Below are positions 4,884-11,200 of a stretch of 11,200 bases of DNA, piece after piece. The notes under the pieces were generated by a model. That model was given only the letters and a program-made list of their open reading frames with translations. It was not told the DNA's origin and ran no database searches. The translations under genes and the position numbers were made by a program. The number at the start of each line of letters is the position of its first letter. The first letter of the stretch is position 1. The DNA comes from Spirochaetales bacterium (lineage in GTDB: Bacteria; Spirochaetota; Spirochaetia; JABMQR01), in assembly GCA_023139255.1 (NCBI GenBank), contig JAGLNY010000183.1, positions 1 through 11,200 on the forward strand, in the 5' to 3' direction.

Positions 4884-6647
4884 ATGACCTTTGAAGTTAC
4901 AGCCACCAGAAAGCGCCCAAGAATATTTGATGAACTCGCTGGTCAGGAATTTGTAGTATCTACGTTGAAAAATTCAATACGGGGCAGCAGAATTGCTCAT
5001 GCATATCTGTTTTCAGGTCCGAGGGGCGTAGGTAAAACATCCGCAGCCCGGATTCTTGCAAAAGCCTTGAATTGTACCAGTATTGATAAACCAACCGATT
5101 CCCCTTGCGGTACATGCACAAATTGCAAAGAAATAGCTGTAGGAAACTCCCTCGATGTCATAGAGATTGATGGTGCCAGCAATACCTCTGTAAATGATAT
5201 ACGTAAAATAAAGGATGAAGTACTCTTTTCCCCAAGCAGCAGCAGAAAAAAAATTTATATTATTGATGAAGTTCACATGCTCTCAAACAGTGCTTTTAAT
5301 GCACTGCTTAAAACAATTGAGGAACCGCCGGGGTATATTATTTTTATTTTCGCCACAACCGAGGTACATAAAGTCCCCGCAACTATCCGATCCCGGTGTC
5401 AGCAGTTTCATTTCCAGCTTATCCCAATTGAGATAATCAAGGATCTTCTTATCAGGACAGCAAATGAAACAGGAATCCCGGTTGAAGACGATGCGGTTTT
5501 TTGGATTGCAAAAGAAGCAACCGGCTCTTTAAGGGATGCCTATACACTGTTTGACCAGGTTATATCCTTAATCTCCCCCGAAGCCGGGAAGGACAGAGAA
5601 GGGGGTGGTCAAGCAACCACCCTAACCATGCAGTTAATAAGAGATAAAATGGGTCTTGTTGGATTTGATGATGTTAACAATCTGGCTGAAGCATTGAGCC
5701 GCGGCAATTCAGGGGAAGCAATTACCAACATACATGATATCTTTAGACGCGGTGTATCGGTTGAGCAGATTATTATCGATATTGTTGAATATTTCAGGTC
5801 TCTTCTACTGATTAAACAGGGAATAACAAACGAATCATTACTGGGATCCCGGGCTGAAAGATTCTCCCGGACAGTTCTCCGGGCTTACTCAAAAGAACAA
5901 CTTGAGGCTGCTGTTGAGTTAATGCTCGATGTATACAGAAATATTCGTTATTCATTGAACCAAAGATTTGAGCTGGAGCTGGCAATAAGCAGACTGGCAG
6001 ACCTGCACCTCCTGGTTTCGCCGACAACTCTGGTTGGAAGGATTGCCTCCCTAAAAGACCAAATTCTTCGTGGGGAAATTACTACTCCGCAAAACGTTCC
6101 TGAAGACACGGTTTTACAGGAACAAGCAAATGATACGTCTCCCCTCCCTGAAACAGAGAGCAGCCCGGACCTTAATCAGGAAAAAAGTCCTGAATTGAAA
6201 CCAACCCCGGAACCGAGTCCGGAAAAAAGCCTGGTTATCAATAAAACTGAAGAATCAGCCCCGCTGGATCATAAACCTATAGAGATTACCAGAAACCACA
6301 TAGAGGCTGTTCAGGCCGGAATGAAAGAAAAAACCCCTACTCTTGCTGCAGCCCTGGGAAAGGTTTCAGATTGGCATTATCATGGCAACGAATTAGAGTT
6401 AATTTTTCCTGATGCTTATACTGCACAGAAAATTGCTTCAAACCTGCACGAAATACAGGAAACCTTTTATTCAGTACTCAAGGAAAAACTGAAACTTAAA
6501 GCGATTACTGTTACCGAACATGAAAAAGAGTTAGCTTCAGTTTCAACTTCCCAAAAAAAAGACAACATACATTCAGATGAGACTATAAACATGGTTAAAA
6601 ATATATTCCGAGGGAATATTGTAAATAAAACTAGTGGGGGAAATTGA
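4884..6647 (+). CDS. dnaX: DNA polymerase III subunit gamma/tau
   Basis: The clamp-loader ATPase of the replicative polymerase, 587 residues. The AAA+ core shows Walker A GPRGVGKT (45-52), four zinc-binding cysteines (C64, C75, C78, C81), Walker B YIIDEVHM (125-132) and the sensor-type SRC motif (170-172). A Pro/Glu/Ser-rich linker of about residues 395-460 leads to a C-terminal domain, so the full frame is a tau-length product. The start is the ATG at 4884, because AAGGAG (4871-4876) lies seven bases upstream and the protein then begins MTFEVTATRKRPRIFDEL as the family does; the longer frame from 4863 starts before that site. Two A6G runs (6181-6187 and 6223-6229) lie in the linker where a gamma-type truncation would fall. 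The stop overlaps the next ATG by one base. Confidence 0.96.
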   Translation: MTFEVTATRKRPRIFDELAGQEFVVSTLKNSIRGSRIAHAYLFSGPRGVGKTSAARILAKALNCTSIDKPTDSPCGTCTNCKEIAVGNSLDVIEIDGASNTSVNDIRKIKDEVLFSPSSSRKKIYIIDEVHMLSNSAFNALLKTIEEPPGYIIFIFATTEVHKVPATIRSRCQQFHFQLIPIEIIKDLLIRTANETGIPVEDDAVFWIAKEATGSLRDAYTLFDQVISLISPEAGKDREGGGQATTLTMQLIRDKMGLVGFDDVNNLAEALSRGNSGEAITNIHDIFRRGVSVEQIIIDIVEYFRSLLLIKQGITNESLLGSRAERFSRTVLRAYSKEQLEAAVELMLDVYRNIRYSLNQRFELELAISRLADLHLLVSPTTLVGRIASLKDQILRGEITTPQNVPEDTVLQEQANDTSPLPETESSPDLNQEKSPELKPTPEPSPEKSLVINKTEESAPLDHKPIEITRNHIEAVQAGMKEKTPTLAAALGKVSDWHYHGNELELIFPDAYTAQKIASNLHEIQETFYSVLKEKLKLKAITVTEHEKELASVSTSQKKDNIHSDETINMVKNIFRGNIVNKTSGGN

Positions 6648-6964
6648 TGATTCCAATGGACATACTTAAAAATATGCAGAATCTCCAGGGAAAAATGGAG
6701 GAGATGCAGGAACAATTAAAGGACATTACGGTATCCGGGTCATCCGGCGGTGGTATGGTTACCGTTAAAATAAACGGAAAGATGGAAGTCTTGGATGTAT
6801 CAATTGCCCCAGAGGTTGTAGATCCTTCTGATATAACTATGCTTGAGGATCTCATTCTCGCGGCAGTTAATTCTACCCTTCATGAATTGCAGGATGCATT
6901 AAAATCTCACGCATCTCAATTAACCGGGGGACTTAATATTCCCGGGGGTTTTCCGGGATTATAG
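6647..6964 (+). CDS. ebfC: YbaB/EbfC nucleoid-associated protein
   Basis: A small DNA-binding protein of 105 residues, the usual family length. An N-terminal amphipathic helix rich in Met, Gln and Glu (residues 5-27), a Gly/Ser turn, a beta sheet (GGGMVTVKINGKMEVLDVSI, about 34-53) and a C-terminal helix ending in a Gly/Pro tail are all typical. The family forms dimers that bind DNA and affect nucleoid structure and expression; the Borrelia homologue is EbfC. The chosen start is the ATG at 6647, sharing its A with the dnaX TGA, with GGGGG six bases upstream. Met4 (6656) would be too far from that site. It sits in the conserved dnaX-ebfC-recR order. Confidence 0.94.
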   Translation: MIPMDILKNMQNLQGKMEEMQEQLKDITVSGSSGGGMVTVKINGKMEVLDVSIAPEVVDPSDITMLEDLILAAVNSTLHELQDALKSHASQLTGGLNIPGGFPGL

Positions 6965-6978
6965 GAAATAGGAATTGT

Positions 6979-7572
6979 ATGACTGTTTTAGATCAATTGA
7001 TAAAAAGCCTATCCCGACTTCCCGGGATCGGGGCTAAAAGTGCTGCCCGACTGACCTACTACTTTATTCAGGCTGATGATGAATCAAACCAGGTGCTGGC
7101 AAAACAAATTGCTGAAATCAAGGATAAAATATTCGCCTGCTCAGTTTGCGGCTGCTATACTGAAACAGATCCTTGCCCCATCTGTACAGACAGCACAAGG
7201 GATACTTCTCTGATTTGTGTTGTGGAGCACCCTCAGGATGTACTTACAATAGAAGCATCCGGGGCCTACGATGGCCTGTTTCATGTATTGAATGGTGCAA
7301 TATCCCCTCTTGACGGCATTGGACCTGAACAGCTGGCCATCGGATCGCTGCTTCAACGCATTAAAAAGCAGCAATTCAGTGAGATTATTTTAGCTACCAA
7401 TCCTACAGAGGAGGGAGATACAACTGCTCTATACATTTCTCATATTCTGAAAGATTCCGGGCTGCGGATCACCAGATTAGCTTCCGGACTGCCTATTGGG
7501 GGAGATCTGGAATATGCCGACAGAATAACCCTTGCCCGCTCGCTGCGTGGAAGGATCCGGCTTGATACTTAA
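6979..7572 (+). CDS. recR: Recombination mediator protein RecR
   Basis: RecR of the RecFOR pathway, which helps load RecA at single-stranded gaps. At 197 residues it is of normal length. Domains in order: a helix-hairpin-helix LPGIGAKSAARLTYYF (14-29), a four-cysteine zinc finger (C54, C57, C66, C69), a Toprim domain from about residue 78 (ICVVEHPQDVLTIEASGAYD, then GIGPEQLAI and ATNPTEEGDTTALY) and the C-terminal GLPIGGDLEYADRITLARSL. No key residue is missing. The ATG lies 14 bases after ebfC with AGGAA just upstream. It is the last gene of the operon and faces the djlA-like gene, with only 15 bases between their stops. Confidence 0.97.
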   Translation: MTVLDQLIKSLSRLPGIGAKSAARLTYYFIQADDESNQVLAKQIAEIKDKIFACSVCGCYTETDPCPICTDSTRDTSLICVVEHPQDVLTIEASGAYDGLFHVLNGAISPLDGIGPEQLAIGSLLQRIKKQQFSEIILATNPTEEGDTTALYISHILKDSGLRITRLASGLPIGGDLEYADRITLARSLRGRIRLDT

Positions 7573-7587
7573 ATGTTATTTCAATAA

Positions 7588-8370
7588 TTAAAGGCTTCTC
7601 GAGACCCGAAGCTCTTCATATGCTGCCTGAATCTCCCTGAACTTATCTGAGGCAAAAGTCACGAACTCTTCCGGCAAGCCTTTTGAGGAGATCTTGTCAG
7701 GATGATATTCAGAAACAAGTTTTCTATAGGACTTTTTTATTTCATCGTTGGATGCATTTGCAGTAACACCTAATACCGCAAATGCGCGGGCAGACCCGGC
7801 TGCGTTCCCCGTCCCGTATTGTTGCTTAATAGTCCGCATTTTTTCCTGGTTTATCTGAAAAATCCGTCCTGCGAGGTTAATCAGGGTTTCTTCTGCCGCA
7901 GACATCCGACCATCTGCATAAGAAACACGGTAAAAAATATCAATCATTAAATCCAGCATTTGCCTGTTATATTTAAAACTGTCATAGAACTGAGTCGCAA
8001 ACTGACTAAAGGAGCCGGAAGAAGATCCGGCAGTCTCAAAGACCTGCATGGCGATGGTACTGCTTTGCGGATCCAGTTTCAGATCTTTTCTGATGAACTC
8101 TTCAACCTTTTTCCGCTCTGCATAGCTTATAGTACCATCGGCAGATGCGATTCCTGCAAGCATGGAAAATGCACCCACAAAAAAGACCATTTGTGCCTGT
8201 TCTTGTGACCCTGCTGTTTTTGACTGCTGGCCAAAAGCAGCTTTAACACCACTTGTTTGCTGGGGGGCATGATCAAAAACGTTACCGAAAACTGCCCCTG
8301 CTATCATTCCCAAAGGACCGCCGAGCATAAAACCAACTGTTCCGCCAATTATTTTTCCAATCCATCCCAT
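7588..8370 (-). CDS. DjlA-like TerB and J-domain protein
   Basis: A 260-residue DnaJ-type co-chaperone. The N-terminus (residues 1-30, GKIIGGTVGFMLGGPLGMIA) is a Gly-rich hydrophobic segment that probably inserts in the membrane. Residues about 60-185 form a TerB-like helical domain with two ADG motifs (77-79 and 152-154). Residues about 196-258 are a J domain with the HPD tripeptide at 223-225, needed to stimulate DnaK. This is the domain order of E. coli DjlA, and the length is close (271 there). An AGGAA precedes the ATG, which lies nine bases after the stop of the glycosidase gene, so the two share a transcript. The client is not evident. A weak GCTTC/GAAGC inverted repeat lies within the last codons. 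Confidence 0.9.
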   Translation of the reverse strand: MGWIGKIIGGTVGFMLGGPLGMIAGAVFGNVFDHAPQQTSGVKAAFGQQSKTAGSQEQAQMVFFVGAFSMLAGIASADGTISYAERKKVEEFIRKDLKLDPQSSTIAMQVFETAGSSSGSFSQFATQFYDSFKYNRQMLDLMIDIFYRVSYADGRMSAAEETLINLAGRIFQINQEKMRTIKQQYGTGNAAGSARAFAVLGVTANASNDEIKKSYRKLVSEYHPDKISSKGLPEEFVTFASDKFREIQAAYEELRVSRSL

Positions 8371-8379
8371 ATTATATTC

Positions 8380-9804
8380 CTAAAGTTTATCAATGAGCAT
8401 TGAACACTTTCCAGATGGTATAGGAAGTGTTTTTTTCTTTTTTTGATCAAGAATATCTATCGTAAAATAGTAGAGTTTCTCGGATTCCAGCCGTATTTCC
8501 CATCCCCGCGTATTCTTATTACTGAGAATGGTTATCAGGTTTCTTTTTAAGGAAAGATCCTCAATGCCCATGGCTTCAAGTGTCGGCATAATCCAATCTA
8601 CTGTTTTTCTGGGAAGGCTGATACTCAGGCCAATAATATTCTCGATCATAAGTGCGAGTGTAGATAACCCTACCATAGGGATAAATCTTTTCCTGGGAAA
8701 AGAAGGATTATCTGCCCATTTTGCCGGACCTTCCTTATTGGGAAGATATGCTTCATATACATCCCCTTTATCAGTTCCATCAGGATGCAGTGTATCCAAT
8801 AGGAAGTAGAGGTGACGAATAGCACATTCCCGGGCAAATTCATACTCTTTATACTGTTCCAACCCTTTTATAACCATGAAAGTAAATGCCGGGATTACAG
8901 AACCCCGATAGCCGTTTCCATCTTCTGAAAAATCAGGTTCATTCGCTGCAATAGTCGGGAAAGGGTTATCTGTACCGAACCCTTCCGGGTCTTTCAGCAA
9001 ATTAATCAATCTTGCCGCTTTGTCTTCATTGGGAATTTCTGCAAGAAGTGTCCAGTATGCACCAATTGTTTTAACCTTAATCGGGGACTCGTCTTGTCTC
9101 AGGTTAAAATAGAATTTTTCCTCGGTATTCCACATTAATGAATTAATACGGGTTTTCAAAGAGAAATATTGTCTTTTATATCGAAAACTAAGCTCTTTAT
9201 CATTCAGGATGTCCCCGATAGCTGACATAAAAAGCGCACTTACCGCTACTTGAGTATTGAAATCTACATAATAACCAACCTTCTCTCTGACCATATTATA
9301 GGTCATGGTTGCTTCTTCGGGGACTGCATACAACCCGTTTTCCTGTTTGAACGTTTCTTCTAACCATGCCATATACAGTTCCAGAACCGGTACAACTTCT
9401 TTCAGCCGTTTCTTGTTGCCTACTTTGTGAAATATATTAAATTCTACATAGGGGAATAGCGGCGGGTGAACACCTTCGGGGTTTTGGGGTGTCAGGACAG
9501 CGGTTCCATCCTCAATTGAATACTCTCCCCGAATTGCACCGGAAGGTTCCTGCTTTTCATAGAAATAGTCAAGCAAATTAAATGCAGAATAACTTTGATT
9601 GCTGTACACAAGGAAAAATGAGGATAAACAGGTATTATATTGATGAAAAGTTTCCTGACCTTCATAACTAAGATATGAACCGGTTACATCATTTTCCGGA
9701 GTTCCTTTTTTCCATAACTCATGAAGCCATATCCATGTCCGGTCATACACATCAACAAAATCCTGATCATAAAAGTGCACCGATGGCACATTTTCTTTAA
9801 GCAA
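8380..9804 (-). CDS. MGH1-like (alpha/alpha)6-barrel glycoside hydrolase
   Basis: A 474-residue protein with the pattern of the GH63/trehalase-like and mannosylglycerate-hydrolase-like glycosidases: repeated amphipathic helices, MWNTEEKFYFNL (224-235), GYRGSVIPAFTFMVIKGLEQY (298-318, the usual YWRG.vWP..n..l..GL position) and DVYEAYLPNKEG (348-359, matching the common t.ENY.p..G). There is no signal peptide, so it is cytoplasmic and probably acts on a small internal sugar or storage compound; the substrate cannot be named. In the RGSVIP segment a position commonly Trp is Ser-Val, which could alter the active site. The start is TTG at 9802-9804 with AAGGAG at 9811-9816, six bases upstream. The C-terminal 70 residues look like a small beta domain. 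Confidence 0.82.
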   Translation of the reverse strand: MLKENVPSVHFYDQDFVDVYDRTWIWLHELWKKGTPENDVTGSYLSYEGQETFHQYNTCLSSFFLVYSNQSYSAFNLLDYFYEKQEPSGAIRGEYSIEDGTAVLTPQNPEGVHPPLFPYVEFNIFHKVGNKKRLKEVVPVLELYMAWLEETFKQENGLYAVPEEATMTYNMVREKVGYYVDFNTQVAVSALFMSAIGDILNDKELSFRYKRQYFSLKTRINSLMWNTEEKFYFNLRQDESPIKVKTIGAYWTLLAEIPNEDKAARLINLLKDPEGFGTDNPFPTIAANEPDFSEDGNGYRGSVIPAFTFMVIKGLEQYKEYEFARECAIRHLYFLLDTLHPDGTDKGDVYEAYLPNKEGPAKWADNPSFPRKRFIPMVGLSTLALMIENIIGLSISLPRKTVDWIMPTLEAMGIEDLSLKRNLITILSNKNTRGWEIRLESEKLYYFTIDILDQKKKKTLPIPSGKCSMLIDKL

Positions 9805-9925
9805 TTAATACTCCTTGAATTCAATCCACTAAAACCGATTATAATCACTCATCTTTAGCATGCCTTACACACACCGAAAGCATAAATCAATTAGGATCTC
9901 AGTAAACTATAAAATCTCAGGTTAA

Positions 9926-9954
9926 AAAATACTACGTAAAGAGTTAGATGTCAA
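9926..9954 (-). promoter_or_regulatory. Promoter of the glycosidase-djlA operon
   Basis: On the minus strand TTGACA (9949-9954, consensus) and TATTTT (9926-9931, four of six) are 17 bases apart. The start point near 9919 would give a leader of about 115 bases to the TTG start. I see no clear terminator or riboswitch in that leader. Confidence 0.6.
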
Positions 9955-10030
9955 ACCCTGATTTAAATAATTTTGATTATTGTTTCGAACTATTTTTATT
10001 CCCTGTACAATGAGATATGATATACGGACT

Positions 10031-11200
10031 ATGAAGACAAACAATCGGTTTCTGCCGATGACCAAAGAAGAAATGGATGCGAAAGACTGGGATGCCTGCG
10101 ATTTTATTATTGTTACCGGGGATGCTTATGTAGACCACCCCTCTTTCGGGGCAGCAGTTATCGGCCGGGTCCTGGAAGCGGAAGGGTTCCGGGTTGGAAT
10201 TATTTCCCAACCATCCTGGGATAGCTGCCGGGATTTTACTGTTCTCGGCAAACCCGCACTTGCTTTTTTAATAACTTCAGGAAACCTGGATTCCATGGTT
10301 GCAGGATATACCTCTTCAGGCAAACCACGATCTTCAGATGCTTTTTCTCCAGGGGGAACACCAGGAAATAGACCTGACAGGGCTGTAATAGCTTACACAT
10401 CGCGCGCGCGTCAGGCCTACAAGGAAATTCCGGTAATTATTGGCGGGCTTGAGGCGTCCCTCAGGCGCCTTTCCCATTACGATTTCTGGTCCGATAAAAT
10501 TCGTCGTTCACTATTACTCGACGCTAAAGCAGATCTCCTAATCTTTGGAATGGCAGAATCTGCTATACGCAGTGTTGCAAAGAGACTGAAACAGGGTGAA
10601 CCGGTTTCATCTATCAGGGATATTCCTGGAACCGTTTTTTCTGTTAAGAATGGTATAACCGTTTGGGACGATATAGAGGGGTTATCTCACTGGCCGATAG
10701 TAATACTTCCCGAGTATGAGAAGGTTGCAGAGAGGAATATAAAATCAAATGTTGGTACAGAAGCTGGAAAACTGGCTTATGCTAAAAGTTTCCAACTGAG
10801 GCTTCTCCATGAAAATCCGCTGCGCCCTGAACGGCTTGCAGAAAATTACGGATCCGTAACCGTTATCAGGAACCCGCCTGCAAAACCACTGACAACAAAC
10901 GAACTGGACAGTGTGTATGCTCTGCCCTTTACCAGAGAAGCACATCCGATATATAAGTCCTCCGGCTCGATTCCCGCACTTCAGGAGGTTAAGTTCAGCA
11001 TACTCAGCAACAGAGGCTGTTTCGGGGGTTGCTCCTTCTGTGCACTTACTTCACATCAAGGAAGAACCGTACAGGTACGCAGCCATGCCTCTATTTTAAA
11101 GGAAATTTCAAAACTCACAACCTACCCGGATTTTAAGGGATATATTCATGACATCGGTGGACCGACGGCAAACTTCCGGTCTGAGGCCTGCAAAAAGCAG
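10031..11200 (+). CDS. YgiQ-type radical SAM protein, 3' part outside window
   Basis: The first 390 codons of an open frame that runs off the right edge; the family is about 600-740 residues. The N-terminus FLPMTKEEMDAKDWDACDFI, then GDAYVDHPSFG, is the typical YgiQ start. IIGGLEASLRRLSHYDFWSD and ADLLIFGMAES follow at about residues 138-180. The [4Fe-4S]/SAM motif is CFGGCSFC (Cys330, 334, 337), preceded by SNRG. YgiQ proteins are uncharacterised B12-independent radical SAM enzymes. The start could be ATG 10031 or ATG 10010 in the same frame; neither has a good Shine-Dalgarno, and 10031 matches the family better. A TACAAT at 10006-10011 could be its -10 box, without a clear -35. It is divergent from the glycosidase operon. 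Confidence 0.92.
   Translation, partial: MKTNNRFLPMTKEEMDAKDWDACDFIIVTGDAYVDHPSFGAAVIGRVLEAEGFRVGIISQPSWDSCRDFTVLGKPALAFLITSGNLDSMVAGYTSSGKPRSSDAFSPGGTPGNRPDRAVIAYTSRARQAYKEIPVIIGGLEASLRRLSHYDFWSDKIRRSLLLDAKADLLIFGMAESAIRSVAKRLKQGEPVSSIRDIPGTVFSVKNGITVWDDIEGLSHWPIVILPEYEKVAERNIKSNVGTEAGKLAYAKSFQLRLLHENPLRPERLAENYGSVTVIRNPPAKPLTTNELDSVYALPFTREAHPIYKSSGSIPALQEVKFSILSNRGCFGGCSFCALTSHQGRTVQVRSHASILKEISKLTTYPDFKGYIHDIGGPTANFRSEACKKQ

Noticed and set aside
6553..6560. A8 run near the 3' end of dnaX as a programmed frameshift
   Set aside because: The phase is correct for A AAA AAA, but a shift would only swap the last roughly 28 residues for about six, with no obvious purpose.
9817..10030. Riboswitch or operator in the glycosidase/YgiQ intergenic region
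   Set aside because: I found a promoter for the minus strand but no conserved aptamer motif, strong palindrome or terminator pair.
10126..10323. Minus-strand frames over the start of the YgiQ-type gene
   Set aside because: The plus strand encodes a conserved radical SAM protein through the whole stretch; the antisense peptides match nothing.

Overview
The window most resembles the chromosome of a free-living bacterium of the Spirochaetota. That assignment is from my memory of similar gene sets (dnaX-ebfC-recR behind a tRNA/SRP RNA block, MGH1-like glycosidases, moderate GC, TTG starts), not from a search, and is moderate at best.

Positions 1-1216 hold the head of a bacterial microcompartment (BMC) shell operon on the minus strand: a hexamer-type shell protein, a tandem-domain trimer-type protein and the start of a second hexamer-type protein. 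Facing it is a DeoR-type repressor gene. Each direction has a near-consensus sigma-70 promoter. A palindrome just downstream of the BMC start point has the same TGTTA-N6-TAACA layout as the E. coli deo operator, and the regulator resembles E. coli DeoR along its whole length. I infer a deoxyribose-5-phosphate-responsive, deoxynucleoside-catabolising microcompartment. The enzymes would lie left of the window and are not visible.

Positions 2000-4020 hold a perfect 20-bp-arm palindrome, a membrane-anchored zinc-ribbon/MTH1-like Nudix protein, and a zinc-ribbon protein with about eight membrane helices.

Positions 4059-4804 hold a stable-RNA transcription unit: a strong promoter, tRNA-Ser(UGA), tRNA-Ser(GCU), tRNA-Arg(GCG), tRNA-Ser(CGA), tRNA-Ser(GGA), and 4.5S SRP RNA ending in a T8 terminator. 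The four serine tRNAs together read all six serine codons.

Positions 4884-7572 hold the DNA replication and repair operon dnaX-ebfC-recR, tightly coupled. Convergent with it, at 7588-9804 on the minus strand, a TTG-initiated MGH1-like glycoside hydrolase gene is followed closely by a djlA-like TerB/J-domain gene, with a promoter near 9926-9954. A divergent YgiQ-type radical SAM gene begins at about 10031 and runs off the right edge.

Several starts were chosen by Shine-Dalgarno placement (1050, 3106, 4884, 6647, 9804) and give shorter or non-ATG-initiated proteins than the longest open frames.
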